A DNA stretch of 12,928 nt from JBLIAZ01 sp047632015 (GTDB lineage: Bacteria > Bacteroidota > Bacteroidia > Flavobacteriales_C > GCA-002722245). The position numbers and the translations under genes were made by a program. The stretch is from contig JBLIBC010000044.1 of the NCBI GenBank assembly GCA_047632015.1, positions 1-12,928 on the forward strand. The letters run 5' to 3'. Positions 7,284 through 12,928 of this stretch are shown piece after piece (the first letter of the stretch is position 1; each line of letters opens with the position of its first letter). Below the pieces are notes generated by a model. The model did not search any database, had not been told where the DNA came from, and saw only the letters and a list, made by a program, of their open reading frames with translations.

Positions 7284-8156
7284 TTAACCCAAATAAGTTA
7301 CCAGGTTGTTTCTTGTGGAATAACTTCGCAGTCGAATGATGGCTTTTTCCTTGATTTGACGGACTCGTTCTCTGGTTAATCCGAATTTAATTCCAATTTC
7401 CTCCAAAGTCAAATTGGCGTTAACTTTATTATTGATACCGTAATATAATTTCAATACAGCAGACTCTCTTTCTGATAAGATAGACAATGCTCGTTTGATT
7501 TCTTTTTTGAGTGATTCATTCATCAATCCACTATCTGGTCTGGATTCTTTATTGGACTCCAATGTATCATACATGTTACCAGAATCATCTTGTCCTGTCA
7601 ATGGCGCATCCATTGAAATACTTTTATTTTTATTTTTCATTGACTCCTCAATTTCTTTAATGGGAACATCAATAATTTCCGCAATCTCATTAATTGAGGG
7701 TGCTCTTTCATAAGTTTGTTCCAATTCAGAGTAGGCCTTATTTATTTTACTAATGACGCCTAATTTATTTAGAGGTAACCTTACAATTCTTGCATGTTCG
7801 GCTATTGATTGTAATATGGTTTGACGAATCCACCAAACTGCGTATGATATAAATTTAAACCCTCTTGTCTCGTCAAACTTTTTGGCTGCTTTTATAAGTC
7901 CTAAATTTCCTTCGTTTATTAAATCCGACAATGTTAATCCTTGATTTTGATATTGTTTAGCTACGGAAACAACAAACCTTAAATTGGCTCGTGTTAATTT
8001 ATTTAAAGCACGTTCATCACCATTCCGAATTTTTACAGCCAATTCAACTTCCTCCTGAGCTGTAATAAGACCTTCCTTGGAGATCTCATGTAAGTATTTA
8101 TCCAAAGAAACTGAGTCTCTATTAGTTACTTGTTTTATGATTTTAAGTTGACGCAT
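7284..8156 (-). CDS. rpoD: Primary (housekeeping) sigma factor, Bacteroidota type
   Basis: The sigma-70 subunit directs RNA polymerase to most promoters. At 290 residues it lacks the acidic region 1.1 and the long non-conserved insert of proteobacterial RpoD, as usual for Bacteroidota (often called sigA or sigABfr). Region 1.2 covers about 15-45. Region 2 covers about 50-120, with the core-binding stretch DLINEGNLGLIKAAKKFD (78-95) and the -10 recognition and melting stretch FKFISYAVWWIRQ (100-112). Region 3 runs from about 125 to 200. Region 4 covers about 215-285, with the helix-turn-helix LTLEEIGIKFGLTRERVRQIKEKA (249-272). The ATG at 8156 gives the usual MRQLKI N-terminus. It is transcribed away from the saccharopine dehydrogenase gene, from the shared gap at 8157-8291. 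The cytochrome gene follows 114 bases on, so continued transcription is possible but not certain. Confidence 0.97.
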   Translation of the reverse strand: MRQLKIIKQVTNRDSVSLDKYLHEISKEGLITAQEEVELAVKIRNGDERALNKLTRANLRFVVSVAKQYQNQGLTLSDLINEGNLGLIKAAKKFDETRGFKFISYAVWWIRQTILQSIAEHARIVRLPLNKLGVISKINKAYSELEQTYERAPSINEIAEIIDVPIKEIEESMKNKNKSISMDAPLTGQDDSGNMYDTLESNKESRPDSGLMNESLKKEIKRALSILSERESAVLKLYYGINNKVNANLTLEEIGIKFGLTRERVRQIKEKAIIRLRSYSTRNNLVTYLG

Positions 8157-8291
8157 GACCTTTGCTTTTTGTTAAAAGGAATAGACCTTATATAATAATT
8201 GTACGTAAGAAATCGAACTTTGTTTCAGTAAACCCTTAATTTATGCTATTTTAATAGTTTCATAATTTATAATTAAAGGTTGGTAACAAGT
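8157..8291. promoter_or_regulatory. Divergent promoter region between rpoD and saccharopine dehydrogenase genes
   Basis: About 135 bases, strongly AT-rich, between two genes transcribed away from each other, so it must hold promoters for both. Bacteroidota promoters typically have TTTG near -33 and TAnnTTTG near -7. On the plus strand TTTG at 8219-8222 is followed by weak -7 candidates (TATGCTAT at 8242, TATTTTAA at 8247), neither a good match. I see no convincing pair on the minus strand and no clear operator. Confidence 0.5.
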
Positions 8292-9653
8292 ATGGAAATG
8301 AAAGATTCATCACAAGTATTGAAAAACATATTGTTAGTTGGAGCTGGTAAGTCATCAGATGTGCTGATTAGTTATTTAATTGAGTTGTGTCAGGATGAAA
8401 AATGGAAATTGAAAATTGTTGCAAAAGCATTACCGAAAAACCACGATGCTGATAATGCTATCGTTCAGTATGAGGCCTGTGATGTATTGAAGGACGATAG
8501 ATTAGGTGTGTGGGTAGAATCATCTGATATAGTAATCAGCATGTTGCCAGCGTCTATGCACCTTGACATTGCAGAGAAATGCTTGTTTTATGGCAAGCAC
8601 TTTTTAAGTGCGTCATATGTCAGTGATAAAATGAAATCGATGCATGATGATGTTAAATCTAAAGGTTTGGTGTTTTTGAATGAGTGTGGCTTAGACCCTG
8701 GACTGGATCACATGTCAGCGATGAGTGTACTTGATGAGATTAAGGGTAAAGGAGGAATAGTGAATGGATTTGAGTCTTTTGCTGGCGGATTAGTGGCTCC
8801 CGAATTTGACGACAACCCATGGAACTATAAGTTGACTTGGAATCCACGAAATGTTGTACTTGCCGGTCAAGGAGGAGTAGCAAAGTTTAAACAAAACGAT
8901 ACCTATAAGTTCATACCTTATCAGCAGTTATTTAGGAGAACGGAAAGAATTCATATTACAGGGTATGGAAAGTTTGAAGGGTACGCGAATAGAGATTCAT
9001 TAAAGTATCAAACCCTTTATAATTTGTCTGGGATAAGTACGTTGTTCAGGGGAACCTTGCGGCGTGCTGGGTTTTGTAAGGCGTGGAATAAGTTAGTCTT
9101 ATTAGGTATGACCGACGATAGTTATTCAATCGATATTTCCGCTAATATGACCTACCGAGATTTTACGAACCTCTTTTTAAATTATCACTCAAGTAACGCC
9201 GTTGAGGTGAAATTTCAAAAAACCTTAGCTATTGCTCAGGATGATTTTGACTTAATTGAAAAAATGGAATATTTAGGTTTGTTTTCAGACAAACTTATTA
9301 AAATGGATAAAGGCACTCCTGCCGAAATTCTTCAAAAGTTACTGGAGGAAAAATGGAAACTCCAGCAAGGAGATAGAGACATGATTGTTATGATTCACAA
9401 ATTTGATTTCACGTTGGGTGGTGACAGGAAAAAAACTCAAAGTTCCTTAGTAGTGGAAGGAGAGAGTCAAGCTAGAACAGCTATGGCAAAAACAGTTGGA
9501 TTACCTTTAGGTATCGCTGCTAAATTGATATTGACAGAAAAAGTAAATAAAAAGGGTGTGATAATTCCCACAGAAAAAGAATTGTATGTTCCGATATTGA
9601 AAGAATTGTCCGAGAAGTTTGGTATTAGATTTAACGAAGAAGAAATGGCTTAA
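8292..9653 (+). CDS. Saccharopine dehydrogenase family oxidoreductase (Lys9-type)
   Basis: Resembles the glutamate-forming saccharopine dehydrogenase/reductase family, which links 2-aminoadipate semialdehyde, glutamate and saccharopine with NAD(P). The start is taken as ATG 8292 (453 residues, MEMKDSS); TTG 8280 would add four. An N-terminal Rossmann fold begins ILLVGAGKSSD (13-23). Family motifs follow: NECGLDPGLDH (130-140), the FAGGLVAPEFDDNP stretch (163-176), NRDS (233-236) and RGTLRRAGF (254-262). The C-terminal motif ARTAMAKTVGLPLGIAAKL (394-412) returns to the Rossmann side. The match to fungal Lys9-type enzymes runs through the whole length, not only the nucleotide fold. No lysine-ketoglutarate reductase or semialdehyde dehydrogenase gene is in the window, so the direction of the reaction (lysine breakdown, or another substrate) is open. 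Its TAA directly abuts the stop of the next gene, which converges on it. Confidence 0.9.
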   Translation: MEMKDSSQVLKNILLVGAGKSSDVLISYLIELCQDEKWKLKIVAKALPKNHDADNAIVQYEACDVLKDDRLGVWVESSDIVISMLPASMHLDIAEKCLFYGKHFLSASYVSDKMKSMHDDVKSKGLVFLNECGLDPGLDHMSAMSVLDEIKGKGGIVNGFESFAGGLVAPEFDDNPWNYKLTWNPRNVVLAGQGGVAKFKQNDTYKFIPYQQLFRRTERIHITGYGKFEGYANRDSLKYQTLYNLSGISTLFRGTLRRAGFCKAWNKLVLLGMTDDSYSIDISANMTYRDFTNLFLNYHSSNAVEVKFQKTLAIAQDDFDLIEKMEYLGLFSDKLIKMDKGTPAEILQKLLEEKWKLQQGDRDMIVMIHKFDFTLGGDRKKTQSSLVVEGESQARTAMAKTVGLPLGIAAKLILTEKVNKKGVIIPTEKELYVPILKELSEKFGIRFNEEEMA

Positions 9654-10868
9654 TCATTTCATTTTTTTACCAAAAACGAATTTATTAAACCCTTTAATGT
9701 GGAGGGTTTGCAGGTAATTTATTATTGGTTTTAATTTGACAATTTTAAACATCCATGGGACATACCATTTGTGCATCTTTTGATTACTCAAGTACAATGA
9801 ATGCCATTCTTTTCTGAACTTTTTTTGAATATGTTCCTCATACTTAGAAAGCGCGGTGTTTGAGTAGTCGCTGGATTTAATAGCTTCTTCAATAAACGGT
9901 ACCGCTAAAGAGGATGCTTGCATTGCCACACCTATTCCCTTGCCTGTGAGAGGTTCTCCAAATTTTGCAGAGTCACCAATAAGGATGTAATTGTCTCCTG
10001 TAAAGTCGTATGCATCTGAATTCATTGGTATTCCCCAACCTTTGGGTTTTTCCAATGGAAGAGCTTTCTCAAATCTTTTTTTAAGCACTGGATGATTTTC
10101 GATGAAGCTGAACATTTCTTGTTTAAGGTTTGTTCCATGTTTGCTGACATCGTCTGATAAAGCACCAACACCAACATTTACCTCATTGTTTGGTAAATTA
10201 AAAATCCAAAAGTAACCACTAAAATTTTTTCTAATTTGATACAATTCTAGTGGTTTGTGATCGTAATCGCATCTCACATTTTCGTAGTAGCACCTGATCG
10301 CAGCAGCATGATGAGCTCTTACTTTTTTTATTCCTTTTGGGTCAAGGTGTTTTCTAACGACAGAACGTTCACCATCAGCTCCAATTACCAAATCTGCTTG
10401 AATTTCGAACGTTGATTTATTTCGTTGGCAAGTTAAACGGATACCTTTATTTAACTTTTCCATCGACTTAACTTCACAATCAAAGTACGTTTCAGTGTAA
10501 TCTTTGTCGATTTTTGATACCATCCAAGCATCAAAATGTAGCCTTTTCGCTACAAAATATAAACCACCTGCTTTGAACTGCTTTTTTAAGTTTGTCAGTA
10601 ATGATACACCTCCCGATAGTTCAACATAGGTGCCATACGATGCCTCAGTCCACGAAGCATTAATGAATTCTTGGTATAAAGATTCATCAATTTCTTTGAG
10701 GATTTTTACAACTTCAGCAGTGTATCCATCACCACAAACCTTATCCCTTGGAAATGTTTCCTTGTCAATAAGTACATGTGGGATTTTCTTTTTCGTAAGT
10801 AATAGCGCTAGAGTTGCCCCAGCAGGTCCGGCTCCAACTATTGCAATTTTAGTTTTTACTGAATTCAT
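9654..10868 (-). CDS. FAD-dependent oxidoreductase, geranylgeranyl reductase family
   Basis: A 404-residue flavoprotein of the PHBH/geranylgeranyl reductase type, which commonly hydrogenates isoprenoid chains or hydroxylates lipids. The FAD-binding GxGxxG is VGAGPAGATLALLL (11-24). RDKVCGDGYT (41-50) is the typical second motif. VIGADGERSVVRKHL (161-175) is the DG motif, and ILIGDSAKFGEPLTGKGIG (295-313) is the GD motif contacting the FAD ribityl chain. No signal peptide or membrane helix is evident, although the C-terminal part is rich in aromatic and basic residues and may touch the membrane. Possible substrates are menaquinone side chains or carotenoid-type lipids; none is supported by neighbours. 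The gene follows ruvB by 46 bases and could share its transcript. Confidence 0.9.
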   Translation of the reverse strand: MNSVKTKIAIVGAGPAGATLALLLTKKKIPHVLIDKETFPRDKVCGDGYTAEVVKILKEIDESLYQEFINASWTEASYGTYVELSGGVSLLTNLKKQFKAGGLYFVAKRLHFDAWMVSKIDKDYTETYFDCEVKSMEKLNKGIRLTCQRNKSTFEIQADLVIGADGERSVVRKHLDPKGIKKVRAHHAAAIRCYYENVRCDYDHKPLELYQIRKNFSGYFWIFNLPNNEVNVGVGALSDDVSKHGTNLKQEMFSFIENHPVLKKRFEKALPLEKPKGWGIPMNSDAYDFTGDNYILIGDSAKFGEPLTGKGIGVAMQASSLAVPFIEEAIKSSDYSNTALSKYEEHIQKKFRKEWHSLYLSNQKMHKWYVPWMFKIVKLKPIINYLQTLHIKGFNKFVFGKKMK

Positions 10869-10875
10869 TTTAATA

Positions 10876-10887
10876 TATATCGATATA
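10876..10887. repeat. 12-bp perfect palindrome upstream of the flavoprotein gene
   Basis: TATATCGATATA lies 8 bases before the ATG of the flavoprotein gene, in the 46-base gap after ruvB. It could be an operator half-site pair, but AT-rich palindromes of this length also arise by chance. I see no clear -7 or -33 promoter boxes around it. Confidence 0.2.
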
Positions 10888-10914
10888 CTGGTTTAAACTG
10901 AGGCACTAATTTCA

Positions 10915-11937
10915 TCAGAATAAACTTCCTGAACTAGCAGAATTAGTAACACCTAAATGTTTGTATGCTGCCTCCGTAACTTCCCTTCCTCGAGGTGTTC
11001 TGTTAATGAACCCTTGCATGATTAAAAACGGTTCGTAAACTTCTTCGATGGTTTCAGAGTCTTCTCCGATAGCTGTGGCGATTGTACTTAATCCTACTGG
11101 CCCTCCTTTGAACTTATCAATGATAATTGAAAGAATTTTATTGTCCATTTCGTCTAATCCATTTTCGTCCACATTCAATGCCTTTAAAGCATATGAGGTG
11201 ATGTCGAGGTTGATGGTACCGTCTCCTTTAATTTGTGCAAAATCACGAACACGTCTTAAAAGTGCATTTGCTATTCTTGGTGTGCCACGACTCCTTCTAG
11301 AAATTTCAAAAGCTGCAGTGTCATCAATAGGCACATCCAGTAGTTGCGCCGATCTTAAAATGATTGTTTGAAGTAGTTCTGCATCATAATACTCTAGTCT
11401 ACAATTAATACCGAAACGAGCTCTTAGAGGAGATGTTAATAGCCCTGACCGGGTAGTCGCTCCAATAAGTGTAAAGGGTTCTAACCCTATTTGTACCGAC
11501 CTCGCATTTGGTCCGGTATCAATCATGATGTCAATTTTATAATCTTCCATTGCCGAGTATAAATACTCTTCCACTACAGGGCTTAATCTGTGAATTTCAT
11601 CAATGAATAAAACATCACCCTTAGAAAGTGTGGTGAGTAGTCCTGCCAAATCACCAGGTTTGTCTAGCATTGGCCCGGAGACTAATTTGATGCTCACGTT
11701 CAACTCGTTTGAAATGATATTTGCTAAGGTTGTTTTACCTAGTCCTGGAGGACCATGCAAAAGCACGTGATCTAAAGCTTCATCACGTTGTAAAGTTGCT
11801 TGAACGAAAACTTGAAGATTATCTAATATGCTTTTTTGTCCAGCAAAATCATTAAAAGTTTTAGGTCGCAATACTCTTTCTAAATCCTTGTCGTACTCTT
11901 CTAAATTATCTGCGTCAGGGTCTAGTGCTGGATTCAT
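10915..11937 (-). CDS. ruvB: Holliday junction branch migration ATPase RuvB
   Basis: RuvB is the AAA+ hexameric motor that, with RuvA, drives Holliday junction branch migration in recombinational repair. The 340-residue length is typical. RVLRPKTFNDFAGQ (21-34) is the family N-terminus. Walker A is GPPGLGKTT (62-70), Walker B is LFIDEIHRL (110-118), sensor 1 is GATTRSG (159-165), the arginine-finger region is LRARFG (171-176) and sensor 2 is RGTPRIANALLRR (217-229). A winged-helix DNA-binding domain occupies about 262-330 (GGPVGLSTIA; GFINRTPRGREVTEAAY). It starts 4 bases after the thymidine kinase stop. ruvA and ruvC are not in the window. Confidence 0.98.
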   Translation of the reverse strand: MNPALDPDADNLEEYDKDLERVLRPKTFNDFAGQKSILDNLQVFVQATLQRDEALDHVLLHGPPGLGKTTLANIISNELNVSIKLVSGPMLDKPGDLAGLLTTLSKGDVLFIDEIHRLSPVVEEYLYSAMEDYKIDIMIDTGPNARSVQIGLEPFTLIGATTRSGLLTSPLRARFGINCRLEYYDAELLQTIILRSAQLLDVPIDDTAAFEISRRSRGTPRIANALLRRVRDFAQIKGDGTINLDITSYALKALNVDENGLDEMDNKILSIIIDKFKGGPVGLSTIATAIGEDSETIEEVYEPFLIMQGFINRTPRGREVTEAAYKHLGVTNSASSGSLF

Positions 11938-11941
11938 TATA

Positions 11942-12508
11942 TTATTTATCTAAGTTGAAACAAGGTCTACATACGGCTTCGTAATCAAAACGTTCACCTA
12001 AAAGTATTTCTTGATTTTTAGCTTTGTCTTTTCTGTTTGTAAAAGTAGCTGGGGCGCCACAATTCATGCAAACTGCTTGTAGTTTAGTCACATAATCTGC
12101 TATACACAGCATGTTTGGTAGGGGCGCAAATGGAGTCCCTTTGTAATTCTTGTCCAAACCTGCCACAATTACTCTTTTACCTCCATTGGCTAATTTGGTA
12201 CATACATCTATTAAATCTTCTCCAAAAAATTGGATTTCATCTATTCCAACAACATCAGCGTCTACGGACAATCCTAATATTTCCAAGGGTGACTCTACAT
12301 TGATGGCCTCAAGTTTCCTTTGGTCATGCGAAACAATGTGATTAGCTGAGTACCTTGTGTCAATATCAGGCTTAAATAGTTTGGTATTTAAGCGCGCGAT
12401 GTGAGCTCGGGAAACCCTTCTTATCAATTCTTCTGTTTTTCCCGAAAACATTGGCCCAGAAATAAGTTCAATGCTTCCTATACTTGGATGATATATTCTT
12501 TCAGTCAT
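11942..12508 (-). CDS. tdk: Thymidine kinase, type II
   Basis: Cytosolic salvage enzyme that phosphorylates thymidine to dTMP with ATP. The start is taken as ATG 12508, giving 188 residues (MTERIYHP), the usual family length; TTG 12535 would overlap the gene before it. Walker A is SGPMFSGKTEEL (17-28). DEIQFF (90-95) holds the Walker B Asp and catalytic Glu91. The zinc-binding cysteines are C147 and C150 (CMNC) and C180 and C183 (CRPC). The lasso region around RFDYEAVC (173-180) closes over the thymine. The gene starts 4 bases after the stop of the small upstream gene and is followed 4 bases later by ruvB. The dCMP deaminase encoded at 4855-5295 supplies dTMP by another route. Confidence 0.96.
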   Translation of the reverse strand: MTERIYHPSIGSIELISGPMFSGKTEELIRRVSRAHIARLNTKLFKPDIDTRYSANHIVSHDQRKLEAINVESPLEILGLSVDADVVGIDEIQFFGEDLIDVCTKLANGGKRVIVAGLDKNYKGTPFAPLPNMLCIADYVTKLQAVCMNCGAPATFTNRKDKAKNQEILLGERFDYEAVCRPCFNLDK

Positions 12509-12512
12509 GTGT

Positions 12513-12758
12513 TTATGCAGGGTATTTTCTTGCAAGGATGTTATTTAATTCTTGGAATGCACTAGTTTCTTCGTCCCACGACATTTCATTGCTTAACTTT
12601 TCAATAGCTTGATTAGCGTCGTTGAGGTTAGCACAATTGTTGAGGTTGTTTAGAGTTTTGATGTATTCTTCAGTATCTCCTTTAAATAACTCATGTATGA
12701 ACATGAACTTTTCGCTGATTCCAATGGCGGAACTCAGATTAGTGATTCCTTTATTCAT
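12513..12758 (-). CDS. Small protein of unknown function, possibly the C-terminal domain of a longer one
   Basis: 81 residues from ATG 12758, ending ILARKYPA. I cannot assign a function. It looks helical and soluble, with no signal peptide. The stretch NLSSAIGISEKFMFIHELFKGDTEEY resembles, from memory, a C-terminal domain found in uncharacterised Bacteroidota proteins several times longer. The frame stays open upstream of the ATG to 12884, through DTILNQVKRTDEALADKF and a run of 15 Glu codons, but that stretch has no ATG, GTG or TTG. The frame is then closed by TAA at 12885-12887 and again at 12891-12893. Either translation begins at the ATG given here, or the gene is the surviving 3' part of a longer broken gene. 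It lies 4 bases before tdk and is probably co-transcribed with it. Confidence 0.65.
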   Translation of the reverse strand: MNKGITNLSSAIGISEKFMFIHELFKGDTEEYIKTLNNLNNCANLNDANQAIEKLSNEMSWDEETSAFQELNNILARKYPA

Positions 12759-12810
12759 AAATTTATCCGCTAAAGCCTCGTCGGTTCTCTTGACTTGATT
12801 TAATATGGTG

Positions 12811-12859
12811 TCTTCTTCTTCTTCTTCTTCTTCTTCTTCTTCTTCTTCTTCTTCTTCTT
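12811..12859. repeat. Triplet microsatellite, (TTC)15 plus / (GAA)15 minus
   Basis: A 49-base pure triplet tract. On the minus strand it reads as 15 consecutive GAA codons in the frame of the small gene downstream, giving polyglutamate. A change in copy number would add or remove Glu without shifting the frame, so it is not a simple on/off switch for that frame. Such tracts are prone to slippage and to assembly error. Confidence 0.95.
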
Positions 12860-12890
12860 GATTTTGCTCAGTTTGTGACGTATTTTAAAT

Positions 12891-12928
12891 TTATTCAGCC
12901 TCTTCTATATCTGTTTCAGGAATTGTTT
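12891..12928 (-). CDS. 3' end of an unidentified acidic reading frame, running off the window
   Basis: From the window edge the minus strand reads TIPETDIEEAE and then TAA (12891-12893). The residues are acidic, as in a disordered tail. It is in the same frame as the small gene at 12513-12758, with only TAA-ATT-TAA between. It may be the end of a separate upstream gene, or the front part of the same gene cut by nonsense codons. Too little is visible to name it. Confidence 0.35.
   Translation of the reverse strand, partial: TIPETDIEEAE

Noticed and set aside
9685..9709. AAACCC...GGGTTT hairpin just inside the flavoprotein gene as a terminator for the saccharopine dehydrogenase gene
   Set aside because: The stem has only six pairs with an 11-base loop and no T tract follows on the plus strand. 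It also lies in coding sequence, so it is weak evidence.
12509..12535. Upstream TTG start for thymidine kinase
   Set aside because: It would overlap the preceding gene and add nine residues before the usual family N-terminus. The ATG at 12508 gives the standard length.
3217..12535. Functional cluster linking the dCMP deaminase and thymidine kinase genes
   Set aside because: Both serve dTMP supply, but they lie about 6.6 kb apart in separate operons, with unrelated genes and a plus-strand gene between.
12811..12859. Repeat array as a possible CRISPR
   Set aside because: It is an uninterrupted triplet run with no spacers and no cas genes nearby.
1..12928. A defence, mobile or other novel multi-gene system
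   Set aside because: No transposase, integrase, toxin-antitoxin pair, nuclease-effector pair or composition break was found. Nearly all genes are housekeeping families in typical form.

Overview
The window is a compact, AT-rich, gene-dense chromosomal segment from a member of the Bacteroidota, most likely in or near the Flavobacteriales. Four things point there: an LpxC-FabZ fusion followed by lpxA; a short primary sigma factor of 290 residues without region 1.1; A-rich leaders with few Shine-Dalgarno sequences; and the EF-P loop PGKGPAF. No gap between genes exceeds about 135 bases. There is no tRNA, rRNA, insertion sequence, prophage or CRISPR array.

Layout, left to right. (1) Plus strand, bases 1-3175: the 3' part of lpxC-fabZ, then lpxA, a small orphan ABC ATPase and efp. 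They are packed 2 to 20 bases apart and look like one operon. LpxC and LpxA start lipid A synthesis, and FabZ dehydrates 3-hydroxyacyl-ACP, so the fusion sits where lipid A and fatty acid synthesis share a substrate. EF-P relieves ribosome stalling at proline runs. (2) A perfect 27-bp inverted repeat at 3190-3247 separates this operon from a converging one. (3) Minus strand, 8156 down to 3217: primary sigma factor, a membrane cytochrome c, the ribosome-associated GTPase HflX, a dCMP deaminase-family enzyme and a membrane-anchored S41 (CtpA-type) protease. (4) A divergent promoter region at 8157-8291, then a plus-strand Lys9-type saccharopine dehydrogenase. Its stop codon directly abuts the stop codon of the next gene. 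(5) Minus strand, 12928 down to 9654: the end of an unidentified upstream frame, a small acidic protein of unknown function preceded by a (GAA)15 tract, thymidine kinase, ruvB and a geranylgeranyl-reductase-family flavoprotein.

Most of this is housekeeping: envelope lipid synthesis, translation, transcription, nucleotide supply, Holliday junction migration and protein quality control. I did not find a convincing new multi-gene system. The points most worth a second look are the acidic gene next to thymidine kinase, which seems to extend upstream of its only ATG into a region with two in-frame stops; the orphan ABC ATPase, whose Q-loop and H-loop residues look substituted; the long terminator palindrome that carries the end of the protease gene, with its stop codon in the loop; a plus-strand terminator with no plus-strand gene before it; and an unusually strong Shine-Dalgarno sequence before hflX.
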